From the NCBI RefSeq assembly GCF_001685025.1, contig NZ_MAYU01000012.1:856467-920466 (forward strand): DNA of 64,000 nt, written 5' to 3'. The translations under genes and the position numbers were made by a program. This document shows positions 53,041 through 62,644 of this stretch, in pieces; within the stretch, counting starts at the first letter, position 1; each line of letters starts with the position of its first letter. The notes below the pieces were generated by a model. It did not search any database, was not told where the DNA came from, and was given only the letters and a program-made list of their open reading frames with translations. This stretch comes from Bacillus sp. FJAT-27225 (GTDB lineage Bacteria > Bacillota > Bacilli > Bacillales > Cytobacillaceae).

Positions 53041-54708
53041 TTAGCGGATATGAAAGACGACAGATTCATACGGACGCAGGTCAAAGCTGCGGTAATCCGC
53101 CGGTGTATCCTTATAATTCGAAATCAGTACGTGTGATTCCTGCCCTGCAAAGCTAATATCCTCAGGCAAATTAAACTTCCCTTCCTTGCCGTAGAAATTA
53201 TTAACGACAAGCAATGCTTCATCACCCATCCTGCGAACATACGCAAAGATTTGCGGGTCCTCTTCGAGCAGTAGCTTATAGTCTCCATGAGTAATGATGT
53301 CATAGCCTTTCCGCAGCGCAATCAGCGACTGGTAGTGATAAAACACAGAGTCACAGTCGGCGAGCGCCTGTTCAACGTTGATTTCGTTATAGTTGCGGGC
53401 TACATCAATCCACGGCGTGCCAGTTGTAAAACCTGCGTTTTCAGACGCGTCCCACTGGACAGGGGTACGTGAGTTGTCACGGGACTTAGCTTTAAGAATT
53501 TCGATGACTTCTTCTTTCGACTTCCCCTGCTCAAGGAGGATGTTGTACATGTTGAGCGATTCAACATCACGATAGCCTTCAATCGTTTCGAATTTCGGGT
53601 TGGTCATCCCGATTTCCTCACCCTGGTAAATGTATGGCGTTCCCTGCATCATATGAATCGTTGTCGCGAGCATTTTCGCTGACTCAACACGGAATTCGCC
53701 GTCGTGCCCGTAGCGGGAAACAACGCGAGGCTGGTCATGGTTGCACCAGAATAAAGCGTTCCAGCCGCCACCCTTATTCATTTCGGATTGCCAGGTTGAC
53801 AGAATTTGTTTCAAGGCAATGAAATCAAAATCGGCAAGCGTCCACTTGTCTCCACCCTCGTAATCGACCTTCAGATGGTGGAAGTTGAACGTCATGCTCA
53901 GTTCACGGCTGTCCGGGTTGCTGTATTGGATGCAGTGGTCAATCGACGTCGAAGACATTTCACCGACGGTCATGCTATCGTACTTCGAAAATACTTCACG
54001 GTTCATTTCCTTCATATACTCATGAACGCGGGGTCCATCTGTGTAAAAACGGCGCCCGTCGCCGATATCATCATTCGGGAAGCTTTGATCCTTGGAAATA
54101 AGGTTAATGACATCCAGCCGGAATCCGTCTACGCCCTTTTCCAACCAGAACGTCATCATCTCATATACTTCACGTCGCACCTTTTCGTTTTCCCAGTTCA
54201 AATCAGCCTGGGTTACATCAAACAAGTGCAAGTAGTACTGGCCGGTCTGCTCATCATACTGCCAGGCATTCCCGCCGAATTTGGATTCCCAATTCGTTGG
54301 CGGGCCGCCATCTACAGGGTCTTTCCATATATAGAAGTCGCGGTACGGGTTGTCTTTAGACTTGCGCGCTTCCTGGAACCATGGATGTTCGGTCGACGTG
54401 TGGTTCACGACGATATCCATGATGATTTTGATGCCGCGCGAATGGGCCTCTTCCAGGAGCCGGTCAAAGTCTTCCATTGTGCCATATTCTTCGTGAATGG
54501 CAAAATAGTCACTGATGTCGTAGCCATTGTCCCTCTGTGGCGATTTGTAAATCGGGGTCAGCCAGATGACATCAACCCCAAGCTGTTTCAAATAGTCAAG
54601 CTTGTCGATGATCCCGACAATGTCACCGACGCCTTTTCCAGAAGAGTCTTTAAAGCTTTTCGGATAGATTTGGTACACGACTGAGCGTTTCCACCAAGGT
54701 TCGTTCAT
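53041..54708 (-). CDS. treA: Trehalose-6-phosphate hydrolase
   Basis: TreA cleaves trehalose 6-phosphate to glucose and glucose 6-phosphate. The 555-residue GH13 enzyme shows DIVVNHTS, DGFRLDVINLIS (nucleophile Asp), TVGEMSS (acid Glu) and FWCNHDQPRV. ATG 54708 lies 6 bp after GAGGTG; the three extra codons to 54717 cover that site. It follows treP in the operon. Confidence 0.95.
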   Translation of the reverse strand: MNEPWWKRSVVYQIYPKSFKDSSGKGVGDIVGIIDKLDYLKQLGVDVIWLTPIYKSPQRDNGYDISDYFAIHEEYGTMEDFDRLLEEAHSRGIKIIMDIVVNHTSTEHPWFQEARKSKDNPYRDFYIWKDPVDGGPPTNWESKFGGNAWQYDEQTGQYYLHLFDVTQADLNWENEKVRREVYEMMTFWLEKGVDGFRLDVINLISKDQSFPNDDIGDGRRFYTDGPRVHEYMKEMNREVFSKYDSMTVGEMSSTSIDHCIQYSNPDSRELSMTFNFHHLKVDYEGGDKWTLADFDFIALKQILSTWQSEMNKGGGWNALFWCNHDQPRVVSRYGHDGEFRVESAKMLATTIHMMQGTPYIYQGEEIGMTNPKFETIEGYRDVESLNMYNILLEQGKSKEEVIEILKAKSRDNSRTPVQWDASENAGFTTGTPWIDVARNYNEINVEQALADCDSVFYHYQSLIALRKGYDIITHGDYKLLLEEDPQIFAYVRRMGDEALLVVNNFYGKEGKFNLPEDISFAGQESHVLISNYKDTPADYRSFDLRPYESVVFHIR

Positions 54709-54782
54709 GTTTTGCACCTCATTTTCTGGGGTGTGTTTGCACTCCCCGGTTTTTGTTGGATGGCACTCGGCACACCCGGATT

Positions 54783-54818
54783 AGAAAAGATACCACTGGC
54801 AGCTTCGCCAATGGTATC
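54783..54818 (-). terminator. Hairpin between treP and treA
   Basis: GATACCACTGGC / GCCAATGGTATC, then TTTTCTAA on the minus strand. As an internal terminator it would lower treA relative to treP. Confidence 0.75.
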
Positions 54819-54834
54819 TAATTTTAAAATTTAG

Positions 54835-56256
54835 TTATGCCTTCACTCCGCGGCGCTCGCGTCCTTTGCCCCATAGATAAGTAAGAATGAAAGGAACCAC
54901 GATGGAAATTGCCATCCCGATAAAGAATGGAACCCATTTTTGCGGCACGATGGACAGGAAGCCTGGCAGGCCGCCGACACCGATTGATGGCGCGAGTGTT
55001 TTATTGACTGTGATGAAAGCACCTGCAATTGCAGATCCGATCATCGCGGAAATAAATGCAAAGCGGTACCGGAGGTTTACCCCGAACATTGCCGGCTCCG
55101 TAATACCAAGATATGCTGATACTGCGGATGTTCCAGCAAGACTCTTTACCTTTTTATCGGTAACGAGTAGCATCATCGCAAGTGCGGCAGAACCCTGGGC
55201 AATATTGGACATAACCAGGATTGGCCACAAGAATGTTGTACCTGTGCTGCCAATCAGCTGCAGGTCCACAGCCAGGAACGTATGATGCATACCTGTTATA
55301 ACAAGTGGGCCATACAGTGCTCCATATACAAGCCCGCCAATCGCTGGAGCGAAATCAAAAATGCCCGTGAACAAATTTGTAATCCATTGAGCAACTGTAA
55401 ATGTAACTGGTCCAATGACAATGAAAGAAAGGAAGCCAGTAACAAGTAGCGCAATTGGTGCTACAAGCAGAAGGTGGAACGCATCCGGAATCTTATTGCG
55501 CAAGAATGTTTCAAGCTTGGCCAACACATAGGCGGCAACAAGGACTGGCAATACTTGTCCCTGGTAACCCACCTTCTGAATTTCCAAACCGAACAGATTC
55601 CATACTGGAATCTCACCTTCCTGCTGTGCAGCTCCCCAGCCCCAGGCATTCAAAAGATCTGGGTGGACGAGCGTAAGACCGAGCACAATACCAAGCAGCG
55701 GGCTGCCGCCAAATTTTGTGACGGCGGACCATCCAACTAGGGCTGGAAGGAAGGCGAATGCTGTCCCGGCAATCAAGTTAATGATCGATGCAAAGTCTGC
55801 CCATTCAGGGTGAACTTCGACAACTGATTTACCTGTGTAGAAAATATCTGCACCAGTCAGGATATTGTTGATACCCAACAAGAGACCCGCAGTTACGATG
55901 GCTGGCAAGATCGGAATAAAGATGTCAGCGAGTGTCTTGATTGCGCGCTGAAGCGGATTTAAGTTGGACTCAGCTGCGTCCTTAATGTCCTGCTTGCTTC
56001 CCTGAGTAATCCCGGTTTGGCCAGTCATTTCATTGTATACTTTATCAACAGTTCCCTGGCCGATTACAACCTGGAACTGGCCATTAGCGGAGAACGACCC
56101 TTTAACCACGTCAATGTTCTCAAGTTGTTCTTTATTTACTTTGCCTTCGTCCTTCAATGCAAAACGCAGGCGTGTGACACAGTGGGTTGCGGCTGCAATA
56201 TTGTCTTTACCGCCGACTGCGTCAACGATCTCATCTGCTGACTTTTTGAGATCCAT
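54835..56256 (-). CDS. treP: Trehalose PTS transporter EIIBC
   Basis: A 473-residue enzyme IIBC of the glucose/sucrose PTS superfamily. The EIIB phospho-Cys lies in ATHCVTRLRFAL (near residue 26) and the EIIC membrane part has about ten spans with GITEPAMFGVN. There is no EIIA domain, so an EIIA-Glc type protein from elsewhere must donate phosphate. It imports trehalose as trehalose 6-phosphate for TreA. ATG 56256 follows AGGAGGGG. A strong promoter with two TreR boxes lies upstream. Confidence 0.95.
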   Translation of the reverse strand: MDLKKSADEIVDAVGGKDNIAAATHCVTRLRFALKDEGKVNKEQLENIDVVKGSFSANGQFQVVIGQGTVDKVYNEMTGQTGITQGSKQDIKDAAESNLNPLQRAIKTLADIFIPILPAIVTAGLLLGINNILTGADIFYTGKSVVEVHPEWADFASIINLIAGTAFAFLPALVGWSAVTKFGGSPLLGIVLGLTLVHPDLLNAWGWGAAQQEGEIPVWNLFGLEIQKVGYQGQVLPVLVAAYVLAKLETFLRNKIPDAFHLLLVAPIALLVTGFLSFIVIGPVTFTVAQWITNLFTGIFDFAPAIGGLVYGALYGPLVITGMHHTFLAVDLQLIGSTGTTFLWPILVMSNIAQGSAALAMMLLVTDKKVKSLAGTSAVSAYLGITEPAMFGVNLRYRFAFISAMIGSAIAGAFITVNKTLAPSIGVGGLPGFLSIVPQKWVPFFIGMAISIVVPFILTYLWGKGRERRGVKA

Positions 56257-56406
56257 ACTGTCCCCTCCTAATATAAAGATGATAGCGTTTGCTCTTTGGG
56301 AATTAAAGTCCCATTGGGATTAAACACATCCTTCTTTTTCTCTAAAGAGAAAAAAGTAAACATGCTCTTTTTATCCGTTGTCCCCCTTGTATCGTACAGT
56401 TTTATA

Positions 56407-56490
56407 ATTTAACGCTTACATTTTTCTTTTCATCCTGTATATACAAGTTACAATGATTAATATATCCTGTATATACAAGTTTGTCAACGC
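56407..56490 (-). promoter_or_regulatory. treP promoter with two TreR boxes and a cre-like site
   Basis: On the minus strand TTGACA, 17 bp and TATATT form a near-consensus promoter. One TreR box (56467-56478, CTGTATATACAA on plus) lies inside the spacer, and a second (56435-56446) lies just downstream, 32 bp away, about three helical turns. TGTAAGCGTTAAAT (56407-56420) matches 12 of 14 cre positions, so CcpA control is plausible. Confidence 0.85.
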
Positions 56491-56624
56491 TTCTGGTTTG
56501 GAGGTTTATACCCACCAGATTTATGAGCTATTCTACCCTCACTTTATAAGCCTCATCTGGGTCTTTCACCCACATCTGAGCATATAGACATTTACCGGAA
56601 ACTCGAGAACGTACTCGCACCTTA

Positions 56625-57190
56625 CTAAAAAGTCTTGAGAAACGTAGAAAAGGTCTCGATAAAAACAGAAATAGTCTCGATAAAATTGAGAAGTGGTTAC
56701 TATCGAAATGGTACTCATAAATATTAAAGGAGGATTCGCGGCATGGATTAGTAATCGGAGAGAACTGATGCGAGGTAAGTGTTCTGTTCAGTTTTCCAAT
56801 GTGGTGGACGCGCCAATACAACAAGTCTTGATAAAACCTAAAAATGTGCTCATACAATACTAAAAAGTCTTGATAAACGTAGAGAAAGTCTCGATAAAAA
56901 CAGAAATAGTCTCGATAAAATTGAGAAGTGGTTACTATTGAAATGGTGCTAATAAACATTGAAGAAGGATTCGCGGCATGGATAGTAATTGGAGAGGACT
57001 GATTCCGAGTAAGTGTTCTGTTCAGCTTTCCAATGCGGAGGACGCGCTCATACAACAAGTCTTGATAAAACCTAAAATGTGCTCATACAAAACTAGAAAG
57101 TCTTGATAAACGTAGAGAAAGTCTCGATAAAAATAGAAACAGTCTTGATAAATTGAGAAGTAGTTACTATTGAAATGGTACCACCCCTAC
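56625..57190. repeat. Three tandem ~234-bp repeats with 21-bp sub-periodicity
   Basis: AGTCTTGA recurs at 56631, 56866 and 57099 (235 and 233 bp). Inside each copy AGTCTCGATAAA-type words are 21 bp apart. Copies also share GGATTCGCGGCATGGAT and AAGTGTTCTGTTCAG segments; the third copy is partial. A minus-strand open frame across it (56528-57058) repeats the same peptide and lacks a ribosome site, so I do not call it a gene. Confidence 0.88.
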
Positions 57191-57280
57191 CCACTAAATT
57201 TAATGAGCTATTGCACATACATATGAGCATATATACGTTAACTAGATCATCCACCACCACCAGCTAACACTCCGAAAACA

Positions 57281-57307
57281 AAAAATAGACAGGAACAAGT
57301 CCTGTCT
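57281..57307 (-). terminator. ctpB terminator
   Basis: AGACAGGA / TCCTGTCT, loop ACAAG, followed on the minus strand by ATTTTTTG. Confidence 0.88.
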
Positions 57308-57310
57308 CGA

Positions 57311-58765
57311 TTACTTCGCGAGCAGCGTAAGCGCTGTGCGCAGCTGCAGGTCATTTTTCTCTTTTTTCCGCTCTTTTAGAATGGCTTTCTCTAGGGCCCC
57401 CGCAGTCTTGGCATCAATTTTTCCAGTTGGCTGGAGGCCAGCCTGCTGCTGGAATGCCTTCACAGATCGAACCGTCCCGGCGCTAAAGTAGCCGTCTGTC
57501 CGGCCTGGTGTATAACCTAACCCTTCAAGGATAATCTGGGCAGTTTTTACCTGTTCATTGTTCATGTCAACTTGAAGCGCCCCGTCTACTTGAAGCGGAT
57601 GGGTAGAAAATATTACTGGCTGGGCGACTTCCACCGTCGGCTTTATCCCTTTTTTGTGGATCCAGTTCCCGTCTGGAGTCAGCCATTTAAACAGTGTCAG
57701 CTTGATGTTGCTGCCATCGCCCATTGGCATTGCCTGCTGGACAGTCCCCTTCCCGAACGTCTTCTCACCGACAAGCGGGTACCCCTCGGCCTCGGCGAGA
57801 GCTCCGGCAAGGATTTCCGAAGCGGAGGCACTGCCCTTGTCAATGAGCACCGCAACTGGATAATCCTTTTCTTTCTTCAAAGTTGAAAAGTACTTGTCAC
57901 GTTTGCCGTCACGCTGTTCGATCATCACAAACGGTTTATCTTCGCTCACAAACTCGCGGAGGATTTCCTCGACACTAGATAAAAGCCCCCCCGGATTTCC
58001 TCGTACATCAATGATAAGCCCGGCTATCCCGCCTTCCGAGCGCTCAAGACCCTTCAGCTGCTTCTTGAAATCAGGGGCAGTCTCTTCTGCGAATGAAGTC
58101 AGCTCAATATAGCCGATCCGCTTCCCATTCACTTCCTTGATTTCCGAAAAAACAGTTTCGACTGGAATTTGGTCGCGTTTTACCTTCACCTTAATCGGTT
58201 CCTTCAAGCCGGCCCGTTCAATCTCGAGCTCCACAATCGTCCCTTTTTTGCCGCGAATCTTCACGGTTGCCTCATATAAATCAAGCCCTTCGACACTCTT
58301 TCCATCAACCTTCCGGATCACATCATTCGGCTTGAGGCCAGCCTTCTCAGCGGGTGAATTCTTGAACGGCGACACAATGACAATTTTTCCGCCGTCCATC
58401 CCGACCTCAGCACCTATCCCTTCGAATGACGAGTCCAGCGATTCATGAAACTGCTTTGCAGTCTCTTGATCCATATAAACTGAATAAGGATCATCCAACT
58501 TGGCAAGCATCCCCTCGATTGCTCCCTCAATCAGTGTCTCTTTGTCAACCTCCTCTACATACCCGCTGTAAATCAAGTCGTAGGCCTGGCTGACCTTTTT
58601 AAGATTCATCGTTTCAGCCTGCTTGTCTCCCTTTTTCAGGACACCTGCCACATCGACAGCAAATCCGCCTTCATGTGACTCCATCCATTTCATCCCGGCA
58701 TATGTTCCGCCAGAACCAACTGCCAAGCTCGCTGCCATCATTAGCACCAACCACTTCCGCCTCAT
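57311..58765 (-). CDS. ctpB: Carboxy-terminal processing protease CtpB (S41)
   Basis: A 484-residue exported S41 serine protease. A signal or anchor segment (KWLVLMMAASLAVGSGG) is followed by a PDZ domain (about 110-190; VSPFKNSPAEKAGLKPNDVI), the protease core with Ser in DKGSASASEILAG and Lys in EKTFGKGTVQ, and a C-terminal peptidoglycan-binding domain (LEGLGYTPGRTDGYFSAGTV). In Bacillus CtpB cuts SpoIVFA during sporulation signalling. ATG 58765 follows GGGAG; nine more codons to 58792 are possible but lack a site. Confidence 0.94.
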   Translation of the reverse strand: MRRKWLVLMMAASLAVGSGGTYAGMKWMESHEGGFAVDVAGVLKKGDKQAETMNLKKVSQAYDLIYSGYVEEVDKETLIEGAIEGMLAKLDDPYSVYMDQETAKQFHESLDSSFEGIGAEVGMDGGKIVIVSPFKNSPAEKAGLKPNDVIRKVDGKSVEGLDLYEATVKIRGKKGTIVELEIERAGLKEPIKVKVKRDQIPVETVFSEIKEVNGKRIGYIELTSFAEETAPDFKKQLKGLERSEGGIAGLIIDVRGNPGGLLSSVEEILREFVSEDKPFVMIEQRDGKRDKYFSTLKKEKDYPVAVLIDKGSASASEILAGALAEAEGYPLVGEKTFGKGTVQQAMPMGDGSNIKLTLFKWLTPDGNWIHKKGIKPTVEVAQPVIFSTHPLQVDGALQVDMNNEQVKTAQIILEGLGYTPGRTDGYFSAGTVRSVKAFQQQAGLQPTGKIDAKTAGALEKAILKERKKEKNDLQLRTALTLLAK

Positions 58766-59051
58766 CCCCGTCACTCCCGGTACAGTCCGCACGAATGCGG
58801 AACCTTATCATTTGGGCCAAACTTCGGCTTTTGCCCCGTTACACTACATATATGCAGAAGAGGACGAGTTATGATTCGACTGCTTAACTAGTGGCAGCGT
58901 TCTTTACACTAATTGCTTACCACTCATAAGGAAACTCTGTTTTTTTGCAGAAATTAGTTTAATAGTCTTTGAAAAAGGAAATAAATAGAATGTAAGGCCG
59001 GCAGATTACACCACGACGGGACAGCACGAGCCGCCTTATTTTTAAAAAAAC
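58766..59051. other. Gap between the M23 gene and ctpB
   Basis: This should hold the ctpB promoter. I see no gene and no clear operator in it. Confidence 0.4.
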
Positions 59052-59093
59052 GAAAAAATAAAAGAGCGGAGAAGCTTAGCTTCTTCCGCCCTT
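59052..59093 (-). terminator. Terminator of the ftsEX-M23 unit
   Basis: AAGAGCGGAGAAGC / GCTTCTTCCGCCCTT around TTA, then TTTTATTTTTTCG on the minus strand. Confidence 0.9.
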
Positions 59094-59109
59094 ACCTATA
59101 GTATTCTTT

Positions 59110-60486
59110 TTATCTTGGCACTCCATAAGCGAACGGATTGACTGCATTGGATTTGCTGCCGTTCCATTGGCCTTTGTGAAGCTCAAAGTGAAGGTGCTTG
59201 CCTGTCGATTGGCCGGTATTGCCCATATAGCCGAGGAACTGGCCTTTTGATACAACATCGCCAGACGAAACACTGCGGCTGTCAAGGTGAGCGTAGACAG
59301 TTGTGAACGTCTGCCCGTTGATGGAATGAGCAATGAATACCGCATTTCCGTAGCTGCTTGAATAATAAGACTTGATGACAACACCGCCTGCAGCTGCCAC
59401 TACTGGTACATTGGCAGCACGGTTCGCCCAGTCAACGCCGTAGTGGAATGTACCCCAGCGCGGACCAAATCCTGATGAGTTATAACCTGTTGTCGGCTTC
59501 ATGAAGTTGCCGGCAGTTACAGCTGGTTTTTCAACAGGTGTGGAAGGTGCCGGAGCAGAAGATACCGATGCTGTGGTACTTGATGATCCGCCTCCGCTAT
59601 TATTCGCAGCAGCTGCTCTTGCAGCGGCTTCGGCTGCCGCACGTGCTTCTGCTTCCTTACGGGCACGCTCAGCTTCTTTGCGGGCACGTTCTGCCTCTTC
59701 AGCAATCCGGGCTTGTTCCATTTGGATCGCTTTCGCCATAGCAGCTTCCTGTGCCTTTAAGATTGAACCCTCTTCTTCGAGAGCCATTTTGTGGTCGTGT
59801 TCTTCTTCTTCCTGTTTAACCAGTTCTTTCATGAGCTTGTCTTTTGCTGCACGCTGGGAATCGAGCTGTTTCTTTGCTTCTTCAATCTCTGCCTTCATCT
59901 TTTTCAGGCTGGCCAACTCTTCTTCCACTTGCTTTTGTTTCTTTTCAAGACTTTCCTTGTCTTTTTGATGCTCCTCAAGAATACCTTTGTCAGCTTCCAT
60001 GATTGTTGCTACCGCGGTTGCACGGTCAACGAAATCACCAAAGCTTGTGGCACCCATCAATACATCGATATAGCTGACCATCCCGCCGCTAACCTGGAAG
60101 TTGCGGGCACGGTCTTTCAATAGTTCTTCACGCTTAGCAATACGGTCCTGGAGAATTTTAATTTCTCCCTGAAGCTTTTTGATTTCCGTTTCTGTTTCCT
60201 CGATATCAGTTGTCAAGCCGCGAATCTTTTTATTTGTATCACTAATGGCCATATCAAGGCGCTTGATTTCTGCATTAACTTTATCTTGTTCACCTTTAAG
60301 CCTTTGAATTTCCTTATCTGCCGCTTGAATATCGGAATCAATACCCGAACGCTCCGATTGAATTTGCTGTTTCTGATCCTTTAAATCTGATAGCTTTGAG
60401 GCTTCTGTTTTTGTTGTAAAGCCCCCAAACAAACTCCCTATGCCTACCGTAGCCGCTACAGTAAGCGCCATGACTGATTTTTTCAC
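59110..60486 (-). CDS. EnvC/CwlO-like M23 peptidoglycan hydrolase
   Basis: A 458-residue exported protein with a signal peptide (MALTVAATVGIGSLFGG), a long coiled coil (about 30-265, rich in Lys/Glu/Gln, with an Ala/Arg-rich end) and a C-terminal LytM/M23 zinc metallopeptidase (about 330-455). Zinc ligands are in HYGVDWAN and GKHLHFELH. The layout is that of EnvC and of FtsEX-controlled hydrolases. Its place just after ftsX strongly suggests it is the hydrolase activated by FtsEX during wall growth or division. Confidence 0.92.
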   Translation of the reverse strand: MKKSVMALTVAATVGIGSLFGGFTTKTEASKLSDLKDQKQQIQSERSGIDSDIQAADKEIQRLKGEQDKVNAEIKRLDMAISDTNKKIRGLTTDIEETETEIKKLQGEIKILQDRIAKREELLKDRARNFQVSGGMVSYIDVLMGATSFGDFVDRATAVATIMEADKGILEEHQKDKESLEKKQKQVEEELASLKKMKAEIEEAKKQLDSQRAAKDKLMKELVKQEEEEHDHKMALEEEGSILKAQEAAMAKAIQMEQARIAEEAERARKEAERARKEAEARAAAEAAARAAAANNSGGGSSSTTASVSSAPAPSTPVEKPAVTAGNFMKPTTGYNSSGFGPRWGTFHYGVDWANRAANVPVVAAAGGVVIKSYYSSSYGNAVFIAHSINGQTFTTVYAHLDSRSVSSGDVVSKGQFLGYMGNTGQSTGKHLHFELHKGQWNGSKSNAVNPFAYGVPR

Positions 60487-60594
60487 TTCCCGATTTCTCC
60501 TTTCCAGTGCAACCCATGTACAGGTAAATCGTTCTTTGTTAGGCTAACGCCGGTTATTTTTTTAAAAATTAAAGTGACAATGTGACAGTTTTTA

Positions 60595-61479
60595 TTACGC
60601 CTTTAAAAACTTGCGGACTGACATTACGCTACCCCATACTCCGATTAAAGCTCCCATTAGGATGAGAAGTCCCGATACCTGATACATGAATGGGTCAAAC
60701 GGAAGGATTTGAATGAAATGTCCTTCAAGAAATGGCGAGATGAATTCATACGCGTGGTAGTAGGCAATCGACAACAGGACAATTGGCACAACTGCACCTA
60801 GAATGCCAAGCATTAGGCCTTCCAGGAAGAACGGCCAGCGGATAAACGCATTCGTCGCCCCTACCAATCTCATAATTTGAATTTCTCTGCGACGTGCAAT
60901 GATTGTAATTTTAATAGTGTTAGAGATTAGGAATACTGCTGTAAAAAGCAAGCCAGCAATTAAGGCAAGTCCGACATTCCGGCTGGCCCCAATGAACTTA
61001 AACAGCCTTTCAACACTATCCTGTCCGTACTGGACTTTATCCGTGAATTCAAGGCCATCAATTTTTTCGGCGGCCTTCATTGTATCTTCGGGATTTTTCG
61101 TTTTTACGATAAATACATCGCTTAAAGGATTATCCTGTTCAAAGAGCTTATACGATTCACCAAGATTCTTGATGAGAATATCAAGTTCTTGTTCTTTTGA
61201 AGAGTAGGCAATTTCATCAACTTCGGGGATGGAACCGATTTGCTCCTTTAACATCTGCTGCTGTTCTTCAGTAGCAGTGATATCGATGTGAACGCGGATT
61301 TCCACGTCCTCTTCAATGGTTGTAGCCACTTTGTTAAGATTCATCATAATAACGAAAAAAACACCGACAAGGATGAGAGTCACAGTAACTGCACCAACGG
61401 ACGCAAATGTCATCCAGCCGTTGCGGCCAATGCTTTTCAAGCTTTCCCGAGCGTGGCGGCCAATGGTTCTAACTTTCAT
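60595..61479 (-). CDS. ftsX: Cell-division ABC permease FtsX
   Basis: FtsX spans the membrane four times and, driven by FtsE, activates a wall hydrolase outside. The 294-residue protein has a short cytosolic start, a first span (TFASVGAVTVTLILVGVFFV), an extracellular loop of about 120 residues, and three C-terminal spans. ATG 61479 follows AAGAGGTGA and overlaps the ftsE end by 11 bp, typical of coupled genes; an open frame to 61539 is not needed. Confidence 0.95.
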   Translation of the reverse strand: MKVRTIGRHARESLKSIGRNGWMTFASVGAVTVTLILVGVFFVIMMNLNKVATTIEEDVEIRVHIDITATEEQQQMLKEQIGSIPEVDEIAYSSKEQELDILIKNLGESYKLFEQDNPLSDVFIVKTKNPEDTMKAAEKIDGLEFTDKVQYGQDSVERLFKFIGASRNVGLALIAGLLFTAVFLISNTIKITIIARRREIQIMRLVGATNAFIRWPFFLEGLMLGILGAVVPIVLLSIAYYHAYEFISPFLEGHFIQILPFDPFMYQVSGLLILMGALIGVWGSVMSVRKFLKA

Positions 61480-62155
61480 AACCGTAGTCACCTCTTTGCT
61501 CGTCGCGAACAATTCTGCCATCCTCGATCGCAATAACACGATGCTTGATAGCGTTCACGATTTCTCGATTGTGGGTAGCCATTACAATGGTGGTTCCCCT
61601 CATATTGATTTCTTCAAATATCTTCATGATCTCCCAAGACGTATCCGGATCAAGGTTCCCTGTAGGCTCGTCCGCAATGACCACTTTTGGCGAATTTACA
61701 ATCGAACGCGCAATCGAAACCCTTTGCTGCTCCCCGCCGGAAAGCTCTGTTGGCAGCATTCTTGCCTTATGCTTTAATCCAACAAGATCCAGAACTTCCA
61801 TGACCCGCTTTTTTATAATCTTCGGCTGTTCCTCAATGACCTCAAGTGCGAATGCGACATTTTCATAAACTGTCTTCATTGTCAGCAGCTTAAAGTCCTG
61901 GAAAACAACACCGAGATTGCGGCGGAAGATGGGAACCTTCTTTTGTTTCAGCTTGGCTACGTTGATCCCATTCACGAGGATTGTTCCTGATGTCGGGACT
62001 TCTTCGCGGTACATCATTTTAATGAATGTCGATTTACCCGCTCCGCTTGGCCCGACAACATAGACGAATTCGCCCTGGTTGATTTTGATATCTATACCAT
62101 TAACAGCTGTTACGCCATTTGGATACTTCTTATAAACGCTCTGCATTTCTATCAT
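61469..62155 (-). CDS. ftsE: Cell-division ATPase FtsE
   Basis: A 228-residue ABC ATPase with Walker A GPSGAGKST, signature LSGGEQQRVSIARSI and Walker B VVIADEPTGNLDP. It partners FtsX, whose gene overlaps it. ATG 62155 lacks a strong ribosome site (AAGGTGATTAATTAA precedes at some distance). Confidence 0.96.
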   Translation of the reverse strand: MIEMQSVYKKYPNGVTAVNGIDIKINQGEFVYVVGPSGAGKSTFIKMMYREEVPTSGTILVNGINVAKLKQKKVPIFRRNLGVVFQDFKLLTMKTVYENVAFALEVIEEQPKIIKKRVMEVLDLVGLKHKARMLPTELSGGEQQRVSIARSIVNSPKVVIADEPTGNLDPDTSWEIMKIFEEINMRGTTIVMATHNREIVNAIKHRVIAIEDGRIVRDEQRGDYGYES

Positions 62156-62612
62156 TTAATTAATCACCTTACTAGTTTTTGTCCAAAGCTTGATGACTGA
62201 ACCGGTTGACAATATTCTTGTATATCTGACAAAAAACCCTTGTGTATCTGTAACACAAACCCATTATACCATTCAAATCGTGTAAAAAAAGGGGTAGAAA
62301 TATTACAGTTTCTTTTCAAAGAGAAGATTTTATGACATTTTTATCCTCCATCGGACAAATAATCCAGTGTTTTTTTCTTTAAAAATAATATTGTTTTTTA
62401 AATTTTAATAGTGTCTTCATAGTAAAAATAGGGTTTGAAAGGAAAGATTGCTTTTCTTGTATATCATTTCATCTCTAGTCAATATGACAAAGAGATGACA
62501 AAGAGATGACAAAGTCTTTGTGACGAGCTTGTGAAATTTTTTCGAGAAGGCGTTTACAATTGAAAATTGTTATTCTTTTTTACTTTACAACTTCTTTTTT
62601 ATCAATATAAAA
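62156..62612. other. Gap upstream of ftsE
   Basis: An AT-rich region that should hold the ftsE promoter. It contains an 11-bp tandem word (ATGACAAAGAG, 62484-62514, nearly three units). No gene was recognised. Confidence 0.5.
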
Positions 62613-62640
62613 ACGCCCTGCCTTTCGACAGAGCGTCCAA
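62613..62640 (-). terminator. cccB terminator
   Basis: ACGCCCTG / CAGAGCGT pair with one mismatch, then TTTTTATA on the minus strand. It lies beyond repeat copy B. Confidence 0.75.
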
Positions 62641-62644
62641 ACTC

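Noticed and set aside
56528-57058. 176-codon minus-strand gene over the 234-bp repeats
   Set aside because: The peptide is only the translated repeat, has no ribosome site and no family resemblance.
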